Part shown: positions 56,443-63,875 of the stretch, piece after piece
Position numbering within the stretch: position 1 is the stretch's first letter
How the letters are laid out: each line of letters opens with the position of its first letter
From: Gelidibacter gilvus
GTDB lineage: Bacteria > Bacteroidota > Bacteroidia > Flavobacteriales > Flavobacteriaceae
Reading direction: 5' to 3'
NCBI RefSeq assembly: GCF_004115975.1
Contig: NZ_SDDZ01000012.1
Span: forward strand, 42,865-106,864
DNA: 64,000 nt
The notes under the pieces: generated by a model
Databases searched by the model: none
Seen by the model: only the letters and a program-made list of their open reading frames with translations
Told to the model about the DNA's origin: nothing
Made by a program: the position numbers and the translations under genes

Positions 56443-57645
56443 TTATGATACCTTCAAAGCTGAAGTAATGGCTTTTACCATGGCTTCTGCACGAGATTTC
56501 ACCTCGTCTTCTGTCCAAGATAATTTGATCAGACAAGAAATATTCCGTCCAATGAAATGATCAGATTGCTCAAAAGTTTTTGTCTGAAGATATTTTAGAC
56601 CCATTTTTATTTCTTCTGAAATTGGATATAAAGATTTAAGATTCTTTAAATGATCCCATTTACGGACGTAATGCCAATTATTGTCATAATAATGAAAACA
56701 GCCATCCACACCTGCTTCTTTTAGATTTTTTGAAGCCCTTCTGGTAATCTCCAAGTCAGGAAGGAAAAAGTTTAAAAAGGCATAACTTTCTTCGCCGCCT
56801 TCAGGAACCGTTCTGAAAGTCACTTCGGGGATTGCCGATAGTGCCTCTCTCAGGATGGTAAAGTTTTTTTGTTGAATGGACAGAAACTCTGGTAAGCGCC
56901 TTACTTGCGCCAATCCAACCGCAGCATGAAGTTCTGAAATCCTGAAATTATAGCCCAAAAACGGATGGGTCTCAGCGCCTCTATCACTGCCTTGATGATC
57001 ATGGCCATGATCAGAATATTGGTCGGCTTTAATATAATAGTCCTTATTATTTGTTATGACTGCCCCACCTTCACCACAAGTAATGGTTTTAACAAAATCA
57101 AATGAAAAACACCCCAAGTCGCCAATACTTCCCAAAGGTTTTCCTTTATACATTCCGCCAATGGCTTGACAGGCATCCTCAATCAAGATCAAGTTATGCG
57201 CATCACAAATACGCTGCAATGCCTCCATATCTCCCATACTTCCGCACATGTGAACAACCATTATCGCTTTAGTTTTGGAAGTAATTGCTTTTTCAACAGC
57301 CTTCGGATCTAAGGTCAAAGTATCGTCAATATCTACTAAAATAGGAATGGCACCCACCATCATAATCGATTCAAAACTGGCAACAAATGTGAAAGATGGC
57401 ATGATGACCTCGTCTCCTGCACCAATTCCAGCTGCAACCATAGCTACAGTAACCGCTGCTGTTCCACTAGATAATAATTGTACGTGTTTGCTTTGAAATG
57501 CCGATTCCAATTCGGTTTCCAATTCCTTGGCCTTCCAATGACCGTTGCGCATGCCGTCAAAACCATAGCGCATCAATACGCCGTTGTCCAAAACATCATT
57601 GACTTCCTTACGTTCAGCACTTCCAAATAATTCAAATCCTGGCAT
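56443..57645 (-). CDS. DegT/DnrJ/EryC1/StrS family aminotransferase
   Basis: A 400-residue PLP-dependent sugar aminotransferase-type enzyme. The Schiff-base Lys186 lies in FDFVKTITCGEGG; Asp157 in EDACQAIGG binds the pyridine nitrogen; the SSGTAAV phosphate loop is at 59-65. Family members transfer an amino group to nucleotide-linked ketosugars in surface polysaccharide synthesis. Here no sugar-nucleotide gene is adjacent, so the substrate is open. Confidence 0.92.
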   Translation of the reverse strand: MPGFELFGSAERKEVNDVLDNGVLMRYGFDGMRNGHWKAKELETELESAFQSKHVQLLSSGTAAVTVAMVAAGIGAGDEVIMPSFTFVASFESIMMVGAIPILVDIDDTLTLDPKAVEKAITSKTKAIMVVHMCGSMGDMEALQRICDAHNLILIEDACQAIGGMYKGKPLGSIGDLGCFSFDFVKTITCGEGGAVITNNKDYYIKADQYSDHGHDHQGSDRGAETHPFLGYNFRISELHAAVGLAQVRRLPEFLSIQQKNFTILREALSAIPEVTFRTVPEGGEESYAFLNFFLPDLEITRRASKNLKEAGVDGCFHYYDNNWHYVRKWDHLKNLKSLYPISEEIKMGLKYLQTKTFEQSDHFIGRNISCLIKLSWTEDEVKSRAEAMVKAITSALKVS

Positions 57646-57800
57646 AACTATCTATTCATTTATAAATTTAGAACTCAAAATTACAATATATATGTTCAAT
57701 CAAAAGGGAATGATATGAATTAATAGTCTCAATTTCAAGATAAAAATCAATCGGAAACATTAAGATTTTGTATATTTAAATTGTAAAATTCATTCTTGCC

Positions 57801-58181
57801 ATGAAAAAATCGTATGTGTTATTCGTTTTATTTGCTTCATTACTGATAACCAATTGTGGTTCTAGCAAAAGTGCCGTAAAGGTTGACCCTTACATCGGTG
57901 CTTGGAACTTGTTGATAGAAAACACACCACAAGGCAATGTATCAGCTACTATGACGATTACAAAAAACACCGAAGGAGCTTATTCTGGAAGCGTTAATTC
58001 TGATGTGGGCGCATTTGATCTTTATGATATAAAAATAATGGACAGTAAACTTACAGCGGGCTTTATGATTCAGGGCGCTGAGTTTGATATTATCGGTAAT
58101 TTTGAAAACCTTCTTTTTAAAGGGTATGTCTCAGGAATGGGAGAGGATTATCAGGCGAGTGGAACTAAAATTATTGAATAA
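57801..58181 (+). CDS. hypothetical small lipoprotein
   Basis: A 126-residue lipoprotein with lipobox LLITNC (Cys19). The remaining ~100 residues alternate beta strands (GAWNLLIENTPQGNVSATMTITK, YSGSVNSDVG, FKGYVSGMGEDYQASGTKI) and look like a small lipocalin/avidin-like barrel. Function unknown. Convergent with the nitroreductase gene. Confidence 0.75.
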   Translation: MKKSYVLFVLFASLLITNCGSSKSAVKVDPYIGAWNLLIENTPQGNVSATMTITKNTEGAYSGSVNSDVGAFDLYDIKIMDSKLTAGFMIQGAEFDIIGNFENLLFKGYVSGMGEDYQASGTKIIE

Positions 58182-58214
58182 GAACATCGTTTAAAAGCAC
58201 CTATAGTGATTGTT

Positions 58215-58844
58215 TTACATTTCGATAATGCTATGCTTTAATTCTTTTCTTACTTTCTTGAAGCCCGAAAACATATCATCTTCAGCCCTATACCCTACTG
58301 GCAACAACAAAGTCGATTTAAGATGTTTCTCGTCAAGCTTCAAGATTTCGTCAAATTGCGCGCGATCAAAACCTTCCATAGGGCAGGAATCGATGCGTTC
58401 TACAGCACAGACCGTCATCAAGTTGCCCAATGCAATGTAGGCTTGTTTGACAGACCATTCCCGCTGTTCCTCAAAGCTCATGTTTTCCATGATCAGTTTC
58501 AAATTGTTTCTATAAGGCTCAAGAATGGTTTCTGGAGTTTGCCTTAAATGGCTGACATTATCAAACAAATCGTCCACATCGTCATCCTTGATCGTTTTTT
58601 TGATACAAAGCACCAATAAATGCGAAGCATCCACGATTTGACGTTGGTTATATGCGGCTCCCAACAATTGATTTCTTAAAGCTTCGTCTTTAATGATAAG
58701 CAAAGAAATGGTTTGCAAGCCAAACGACGTTGCTGTCAGATTAAAAGCCTGCTTGAGCGTATGCAGTTTATCTGTAGTAAGAACCTTATTGGGATCAAAT
58801 TTTTTGGTGGCATAGCGCCATTTTAAACTCTCTATAATGCTCAT
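58215..58844 (-). CDS. NAD(P)H-dependent nitroreductase-family oxidoreductase
   Basis: A 209-residue FMN flavoprotein (NfsB-like). The N-terminal MSIIESLKWRYATKKFDP (FMN-phosphate Arg/Lys) and the VERIDSCPMEGFDRAQFDEIL helix are typical. It probably reduces quinones or nitro compounds; the physiological substrate is unknown. Confidence 0.9.
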   Translation of the reverse strand: MSIIESLKWRYATKKFDPNKVLTTDKLHTLKQAFNLTATSFGLQTISLLIIKDEALRNQLLGAAYNQRQIVDASHLLVLCIKKTIKDDDVDDLFDNVSHLRQTPETILEPYRNNLKLIMENMSFEEQREWSVKQAYIALGNLMTVCAVERIDSCPMEGFDRAQFDEILKLDEKHLKSTLLLPVGYRAEDDMFSGFKKVRKELKHSIIEM

Positions 58845-58955
58845 TAGTATTGAATTCAGATTGCTGCAAAAATAAGGGTTGCGGACGTCAATTTTAAGGC
58901 ATTTCCATAAATTAATTCAATGGCTGATTTTATTTTTTAAAAAGTTGTGATTTTA

Positions 58956-58987
58956 CTTGAAAGAATTAAAAAAGGGTTCTATATTTG
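58956..58987 (+). promoter_or_regulatory. tRNA-Ser promoter
   Basis: CTTG (58956-58959) and TATATTTG (58980-58987) with a 20-bp spacer match the Bacteroidota -33/-7 pattern. They lie 38 bp upstream of the tRNA gene. Confidence 0.75.
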
Positions 58988-59025
58988 CACCCGCATTCAG
59001 GGCATACCTGATGAGACCAAAAACT

Positions 59026-59110
59026 GGAGAAATGGCAGAGCGGTCGAATGCGGCAGTCTTGAAAACTGTTGAGGGTCATACCTCCGGGGGTTCGAATCCC
59101 TCTTTCTCCG
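59026..59110 (+). tRNA. tRNA-Ser (anticodon TGA)
   Basis: Eighty-five nucleotides fold as a class II tRNA. The acceptor stem is GGAGAAA with TTTCTCC, the anticodon stem GCAGT/ACTGT with 7-nt loop CTTGAAA (anticodon TGA), the long variable arm runs through TTGAGGGTCATACCTCC, and the T arm has GGTTCGAATCC. The discriminator base is G. The CCA is not encoded. A terminator follows at 59134. The integrase at 59360 lies downstream, so the 3' end of this gene is a plausible attachment site. Confidence 0.97.
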
Positions 59111-59133
59111 CTAAGAGATTACCAAATCTCATC

Positions 59134-59167
59134 AAAAGCCGATAAACACTATGTTTATTGGCTTTTT
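59134..59167 (+). terminator. terminator of tRNA-Ser
   Basis: AAAAGCCGATAAAC (59134-59147) pairs with GTTTATTGGCTTTT (59153-59166), one G-U pair, loop ACTAT, followed by TTGC. Confidence 0.85.
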
Positions 59168-59220
59168 GCATTTTACTAAATATCATTTAAAATCATATAT
59201 TATCAAATAAAAGGAGCGGG

Positions 59221-59261
59221 ATTCGGTGCGTACTTTAGAGTTTGAATTTTACGCACCGAAT
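59221..59261. repeat. 12-bp inverted repeat near tRNA/integrase junction
   Basis: ATTCGGTGCGTA (59221-59232) and TACGCACCGAAT (59250-59261) are perfect inverted copies separated by 17 bp, and CTACGCACCTA recurs at 59350 just before the integrase ATG. Position and repetition suggest recombinase or excisionase binding sites in the integrase promoter/att region. Confidence 0.7.
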
Positions 59262-59359
59262 GGCTTGCAATCCATTGTAAATGTTCTTTTTACATAACTA
59301 AAATAGGTTTTTTTTAGTTTAAATTTTGTACATTTAAAATCATTAAAAACTACGCACCT

Positions 59360-60607
59360 ATGTTATTTACATTTTCAATTCTTTTTTACCCAAGAGGAAA
59401 TGATATAGATAAAGACGGAAATGCTCCTATTTACGCACGGATTACGGTTAACGGAAAACGAAGTGAATTTAGTATTAGACGTAAATTATCGCTAGATAAA
59501 TGGAGTTCGGAAGGCGGGAAAGCTAAAGGATCTTCAAATGAGTCAAGAGATCTGAATAGATATTTGGCCGCCATAGAAACCAAACTTCATAAGATTCAGG
59601 AACAGATATCTGAAAGTGACACTTTGGTTACTTCAGAAAAAATTAAAAATGCTTATCTCGGCAAGGGTAAAAAAGATAAGATGGTTTTACATATATTTCA
59701 GGATCATAATGATAAGGTCGAAAAATTGGTAGGAAAAGATTTTGCCCCCGGGACATTGGAACGTTATAAGACTGCCAAAAAACACGTAGAAGATTATATT
59801 GTGCAAGAATATAATGTAAAAGACATTTCCGTTAAAGAAGTTGACTATCAATTTATCACTGGTTTTGAGTATTATCTCAAGACTACTCGAAATTGCGCCC
59901 ATAACTCCGCTATTAAATACATCACTAACTTTAAGAAGATTATTAGAATTGCATATGCCAACGATTGGATCAGCAAAGATCCTTTTATCCATTGGAAAGC
60001 AAAACTAAAAATTGTTGATCGCGAATTCCTAACTGAAAAAGAACTTCAGAAACTCGTTGATAAAGAATTCAGCATTTCTCGCTTGGAACAGGTTAAGGAT
60101 ATTTTTATTTTTTGCTGTTTTACGGGCTTGGCCTATGCTGATGTTAAAAAGCTCTCTAAAAAAAATCTCGTTTTCGGGATTACGGGCGAACAATGGATAA
60201 AAATAAACAGAAGTAAAACGGATACTAGAAGCAATATCCCGCTTTTAACAATTCCCCTTGCCATACTTCAAAAATATGCTGATAGTAGTGATCTTTCAGG
60301 GACCGAATTTCTACTTCCTGTATTGAGCAATCAAAAAATGAATGCTTATTTAAAAGAAATTTCGGATTTGTGTCACATCAACAAAAATCTCACTTTCCAT
60401 TTAGCTCGACATACATTTGCAACAACTGTTACATTAACCAATGGAGTGCCAATAGAGTCCGTTAGTAAAATGTTAGGACATAAATCGATAAAAACCACCC
60501 AGCATTATGCCAAAATAATAGACAAGAAGGTAAGTGATGACATGAATATGCTTAAAGATAAGTTGTCAAAATATTCAAATATGGAAGAGGTTTCAAATCC
60601 TATTTAG
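59360..60607 (+). CDS. tyrosine recombinase/integrase (Bacteroidota IntDOT-like)
   Basis: A 415-residue site-specific recombinase. It has an N-terminal arm-binding domain (about 1-90, PIYARITVNGKRSEFSIRRKL), SAM-like core-binding domain (about 105-205), and catalytic domain with His347-x-x-Arg350 (HLARHTFA), HKSIKTTQHY and nucleophile Tyr383. The first catalytic Arg position of classic members (TGLR) reads TGLA (Ala258) in TGLAYADV, as in many Bacteroidota conjugative-element integrases. Placed 250 bp downstream of tRNA-Ser and reading away from it, it is probably the integrase of an island using the tRNA end. Confidence 0.94.
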   Translation: MLFTFSILFYPRGNDIDKDGNAPIYARITVNGKRSEFSIRRKLSLDKWSSEGGKAKGSSNESRDLNRYLAAIETKLHKIQEQISESDTLVTSEKIKNAYLGKGKKDKMVLHIFQDHNDKVEKLVGKDFAPGTLERYKTAKKHVEDYIVQEYNVKDISVKEVDYQFITGFEYYLKTTRNCAHNSAIKYITNFKKIIRIAYANDWISKDPFIHWKAKLKIVDREFLTEKELQKLVDKEFSISRLEQVKDIFIFCCFTGLAYADVKKLSKKNLVFGITGEQWIKINRSKTDTRSNIPLLTIPLAILQKYADSSDLSGTEFLLPVLSNQKMNAYLKEISDLCHINKNLTFHLARHTFATTVTLTNGVPIESVSKMLGHKSIKTTQHYAKIIDKKVSDDMNMLKDKLSKYSNMEEVSNPI

Positions 60608-60668
60608 CCTAAATATTTCAAGAAATTAATAAATCATGATTCTTTTTTTTCACTTTGTATATAACGAA

Positions 60669-61022
60669 TCAAATCCTTCGCACTATCAAAATCTCATCGT
60701 CCGAAAATTCCATCCAAGCTATGTCATATATGTAGAAGAATGTTTTACCCTTTGAATTGACATGGAAATGGGTATGATATTTAAAACGAAAACCTTTTTT
60801 CTCAAACAAATTCCTGTAAACCTTAATCTGCGTTTTATTATTTCCAAGCACTTCTAAAAGAATGGCATAATTACGTTTGAGATAACCGTTGATTTCTATG
60901 GCAGCCACTTTAGAGGCATAGCGTAGCTTTTTGTGATACACATTTTTACAATGTGTAGAGCAGAAAATTTTATCCGATCGCCCTTTAATTGTTTTTGCAC
61001 ACACTTTACATTCCTGAACCAT
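60669..61022 (-). CDS. small zinc-finger-like protein
   Basis: A 117-residue basic protein starting MVQECKVCAKTIKGRSDKIFC (start at 61022; an upstream ATG at 61055 is in frame). The CxxC...CxxxC arrangement at residues 5-25 forms a zinc ribbon like those in small Bacteroidota mobile-element proteins; the rest (KLRYASKVAAIEINGYLKRNYAILLEVLGN...) is helical, ending in a beta-rich tail. It lies between two recombinase genes on the opposite strand. DNA binding is an inference; function unknown. Confidence 0.75.
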   Translation of the reverse strand: MVQECKVCAKTIKGRSDKIFCSTHCKNVYHKKLRYASKVAAIEINGYLKRNYAILLEVLGNNKTQIKVYRNLFEKKGFRFKYHTHFHVNSKGKTFFYIYDIAWMEFSDDEILIVRRI

Positions 61023-61140
61023 ACAAAGCTTTGTTATACAATCAAATATAAGCATTCGTTCCTAACGGATAACCACACTTATTATCGTTAAAGACCGGAT
61101 TAAGTTACCTATTTACTTTAAATTTGGATACATCCCTAAA

Positions 61141-62298
61141 ATGAAGATCATGGAATGGAAGGATAAAACACATATTATTATTTATCTCCCCCAAGCTAAT
61201 GCGGGTCGTATCAAGCTAAGAATTCCCTATGAAATGGCTGCGGAAAGGGAGACTTTCAAAGCTCTCAATGGAACTTTTTATCATTTCAATCAGAAGTTGT
61301 GGAGCATCGTCAATACTCCAGTAAACCTAAAACATCTCGAAACCCTCTTTGGCGATAAACTAGTCAAACAGAACACTGAGGCCCCCACTGTCATTCCAAA
61401 AGCTAATATTACAGAAGGCATACAGTCTGAGCTGGACCGTAATCATCAGAAAATGATTCTTAAAGGCTTTAGTCAAGCTACGATCCGCAATTACCAAAGC
61501 AATCTGATTCAATTTTTTCAGTATTTTGAATCGGTTGCCTATCGAGACATAACGAAGGAACAGATAGAAGGTTTTCTGTATTACCTGTTGCGAAAATATA
61601 AGATCACTGAGCAAAAGCAAAACCAGTTGATCAATGCCATAAAATGTTATTATGAGCATACTTTAGGCTTACCTCGAGAGTATTACAATATCACTCGACC
61701 CACAAAGAGCAAGGATTTACCGGATGTATTAAGCAAGGATGAAGTCCTCGCCATTATAAACTATCCCACTAATATAAAGCATAAAGCTATCCTTCATACG
61801 CTCTATGGTGCTGGCCTGCGTGTGGGCGAAGTGGTGCGCTTACGGGTGGCGGACGTGCGTAGCCATGATGGCTATCTTTTTATTAAAGACTCAAAGGGCA
61901 AAAAGGACAGACATACGACCTTAAGTCCATTTCTGCTAAAAATTTTGCGGGAATACTATCTTGAGCACAAGCCTAGTTATTGGCTTTTTGAGGGGCAAGA
62001 TGGTGGCCAATACACTTCGCAAAGCATACAGCGCATTTATCGGAAAGCAGTAAAGGGCACCAACAGCAACCCTTGGAGTACGCCTCATACGTTGCGCCAT
62101 AGTTATGCCACGCATCTCATGGAACAGGGCGTAAACATTCGTTATATTCAGAGTTCTTTGGGCCACTCCAGCACAAAAACCACAGAAGTTTACACTCGTG
62201 TTGTAGGAATAAACAACAAAACTTTAAAAAGCCCCTTGGATTCCTTGTATGAATCAGCTACATTTGGGAAGGATCAACCAAAACAAACACCGACATAG
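61141..62298 (+). CDS. tyrosine recombinase with extra N-terminal domain (candidate cassette integrase)
   Basis: A 385-residue XerC/D-like recombinase with all catalytic residues: Arg227 in GAGLRVGE, a Lys in DSKGKKDRH (252-255), His316 and Arg319 in HTLRHSYATHL, His342 in LGHSS, and Tyr351. The SAM-like core-binding domain is about 100-190. The first ~95 residues (THIIIYLPQANAGRIKLRIPY...FNQKLWSIVNT) are an additional beta-rich domain not found in XerC/D. The canonical IntI insertion between motifs is not obvious. Its stop lies 45 bp before the first inverted-repeat-flanked gene unit, so it is the natural candidate for moving those units. Its orientation is the same as the cargo genes. Confidence 0.93.
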   Translation: MKIMEWKDKTHIIIYLPQANAGRIKLRIPYEMAAERETFKALNGTFYHFNQKLWSIVNTPVNLKHLETLFGDKLVKQNTEAPTVIPKANITEGIQSELDRNHQKMILKGFSQATIRNYQSNLIQFFQYFESVAYRDITKEQIEGFLYYLLRKYKITEQKQNQLINAIKCYYEHTLGLPREYYNITRPTKSKDLPDVLSKDEVLAIINYPTNIKHKAILHTLYGAGLRVGEVVRLRVADVRSHDGYLFIKDSKGKKDRHTTLSPFLLKILREYYLEHKPSYWLFEGQDGGQYTSQSIQRIYRKAVKGTNSNPWSTPHTLRHSYATHLMEQGVNIRYIQSSLGHSSTKTTEVYTRVVGINNKTLKSPLDSLYESATFGKDQPKQTPT

Positions 62299-62299
62299 G

Positions 62300-62346
62300 G
62301 TATATATACGTCACTCCCTTTAGCTGATGACATATATACACATGTT
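62300..62346. other. hairpin at recombinase/cassette junction (attI-like candidate)
   Basis: GTATATATACGTCA (62300-62313) pairs with TGACATATATAC (62328-62339, 2-nt bulge) around CTCCCTTTAGCTGA. It ends at the GTT (62344-62346) that begins the first unit. The position, between recombinase stop and first cargo gene, is where a primary attachment site would be expected. Confidence 0.55.
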
Positions 62347-63345
62347 ATGTTTTATTTAAAAAAAATGAGTGCTTACAAAAAACAACATATTGTACCAGAA
62401 ACTTACTTAAAGCATTTTTCAATTAACTCTGATGGAATTGGAATATTTGTTATCAATAGTGATGACAAGTACCGAAAAGGAATTCAAAAGAAAAACTCTG
62501 GAGACAAAATATTTTGGATACCGAATTATTCAGACACTGACTTTTTCGATGATAGAAAAGCGATTGAAAAAATGTTCGGAACCGACATTGAAAATAATTA
62601 TAACAATATAATTAATGTAATAGAACAGGAAAAAACTACCATTGATTTTGGTGTAAAACAAGAATTGTTACAATGGATATTTTACACTAAATTGAGAAGT
62701 CCAATTTGGAAAAATCATCTTGAAAATTTTACTGATTACGATAACTTTAAAAAACAAGTTAACGATTTTGTAAGTAGTGCAGTAAGTATGAGATGGACAA
62801 TATATAAAAGTCCTCAAAACAAATATTGGTGGACTTCTGACAATCCTGGATTTTGTCATAATTTAAAGAAGATGGAAGCTACACAAGAGATTCTTCCCGA
62901 ACCAATTTACAATAAAGTTGGAGTTGACTCAATTTTATATTATCCATTGTCAAAAAAATATTGCTTAAATATTCACCCATATAATAAAGGAGAAGATTTG
63001 CACTTAAATGCTACAAATACCAATATAAGATTTGAAAAAGCAGATTTATCACTATTCAAAATATTGAATTATTCTACTCTTATAACACAAAAAAGATTGA
63101 TTATTGCAACCGAATCGGAATCTTTAAACGAAGTGGAAGAAATAAAAAACAAAACATAACACTGTATAAAAAAAATAGGGCAAGTTAGTGCTTAAGCCAA
63201 TGGTTCAGGCATATTTGCGAGGTCGCCAAATCTTTTGATTTGGCTTTTAGATAATAAGATAAAACAAAATGCAAAAAGATTTGGCTTGTGGATAATCCGA
63301 ATATTTATCGCTTATTTTCAGCCCTACTTCTTTTATACTAGACCG
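62345..63345 (+). mobile_element. candidate gene cassette 1 (DUF4238-type cargo)
   Basis: The unit is bounded by G|TT at 62344-62346 and G|TT at 63345-63347, about 1.0 kb. It holds one gene plus one long foldable element at its 3' end. TGTTATGTTTT (62343-62353) near its start is a perfect inverted copy of AAAACATAACA (63151-63161) at the start of the foldable element, the relation expected between the first bases and the attC first arm of an integrated cassette. Confidence 0.55.
62365..63159 (+). CDS. DUF4238-domain protein
   Basis: A 264-residue soluble protein matching DUF4238: KKQHIVPETYLKHF near the N-terminus, then ELLQWIFYTKLRSPIW and WTIYKSPQNKYWWTSDNPGF. DUF4238 proteins are of unknown function and occur sporadically in accessory regions. 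The ATG at 62347 is also in frame, but it lies inside the inverted repeat GTTATGTTTT; ATG 62365, after a poly-A leader, is chosen. The TAA stop (63157-63159) is embedded in the ACATAAC arm. The gene is notably A+T-rich, and no promoter is seen. Confidence 0.85.
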   Translation: MSAYKKQHIVPETYLKHFSINSDGIGIFVINSDDKYRKGIQKKNSGDKIFWIPNYSDTDFFDDRKAIEKMFGTDIENNYNNIINVIEQEKTTIDFGVKQELLQWIFYTKLRSPIWKNHLENFTDYDNFKKQVNDFVSSAVSMRWTIYKSPQNKYWWTSDNPGFCHNLKKMEATQEILPEPIYNKVGVDSILYYPLSKKYCLNIHPYNKGEDLHLNATNTNIRFEKADLSLFKILNYSTLITQKRLIIATESESLNEVEEIKNKT

Positions 63346-63347
63346 TT
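63154..63347. other. attC-like foldable element
   Basis: From ACATAAC (63154-63160) to GTT (63345-63347). GTATAAAAAAAATAGGGC (63164-63181) and GCCCTACTTCTTTTATAC (63321-63338) pair at 16 of 18 positions. Between arm and ends, ACT faces TAGACC, leaving extra unpaired bases on one strand. Inside, GCCAAATC-TTTT-GATTTGGC (63225-63244) is a perfect hairpin, and GATTTGGC recurs at 63278-63285. The layout (short outer box, spacer with extrahelical bases, long stem, apical structure) is that of an attC site, although large. Confidence 0.6.
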
Positions 63348-63373
63348 GCCACACATTTAAAAAAACATCGTGA

Positions 63374-63862
63374 ATGATTAATCTGATAGTTGGAAATACT
63401 GGTTCTGGAAAAACAACCTATTCAGCGGAATTAAAAGAAAAAAATAACGGAATAATATTTTCGATTGACAAATGGAACAAGACTTTATTTCTGACTGACA
63501 AAAAACCGACTGACGGATTAGAATGGTTTTTAGAAAGAATTGACAGAGCGGAAGAAATGATAATGGAATTAGTAAAGCAATTAGAAAACGCAAAAACTGA
63601 CTCTATTCTGGATTTGGGACTTTCAAAATTCGAGCATCGGGAAAAGTTTAGAAAGTTTGCGGAATCGAAAGGATACGAACTGAAAATCCATTTTTTGGAC
63701 ATTTCAAAAGAAACTCGGCTGAAAAGAGTAATGAAAAGAAATAGCGAAAAAGGAGAAACATTTGAATTCGAGGTTAGCCAAGAAAATTTTGATTTTATGG
63801 AAAATTGGTTTGAGAAACCGAACGAAAAAGAAATGAAAGACGGAATAACCATTGCGGAATAA
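63374..63862 (+). CDS. small P-loop NTPase/kinase-like protein (AAA_33 type)
   Basis: A 162-residue protein with Walker A GNTGSGKTTY (7-16), an Asp in SIDKWNK after strand 2, and an RLKRVMKRN lid-like helix, as in zeta-toxin/nucleoside-kinase-like AAA_33 proteins. Such small kinases modify nucleosides, antibiotics or RNA ends; the substrate cannot be inferred. It is the second single-gene unit behind the recombinase, starting 27 bp after the GTT boundary and ending in TAAAAACGTGTGGCAA, where an intron interrupts. Confidence 0.85.
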   Translation: MINLIVGNTGSGKTTYSAELKEKNNGIIFSIDKWNKTLFLTDKKPTDGLEWFLERIDRAEEMIMELVKQLENAKTDSILDLGLSKFEHREKFRKFAESKGYELKIHFLDISKETRLKRVMKRNSEKGETFEFEVSQENFDFMENWFEKPNEKEMKDGITIAE

Positions 63863-63866
63863 AAAC

Positions 63867-63875
63867 GTGTGGCAA
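63867..63875. repeat. 3' arm of cassette 2 (inverted copy of its 5' end)
   Basis: GTGTGGCAA (63867-63875) is the perfect inverted copy of TTGCCACAC (63346-63354) that opens the second unit after G|TT. It would be the first arm of that cassette's attC; the rest is displaced by the group II intron. Confidence 0.6.

Noticed and set aside
58957..59145. 62-codon open frame on the plus strand
   Set aside because: It starts at a TTG within the tRNA promoter and runs through the tRNA-Ser gene; it is a chance frame.
61141..62298. Classical integron integrase IntI
   Set aside because: No obvious IntI-specific insertion between the catalytic boxes and no IntI-type C-terminal signature; the cassette role is argued from the surrounding sites, not from the protein being IntI.
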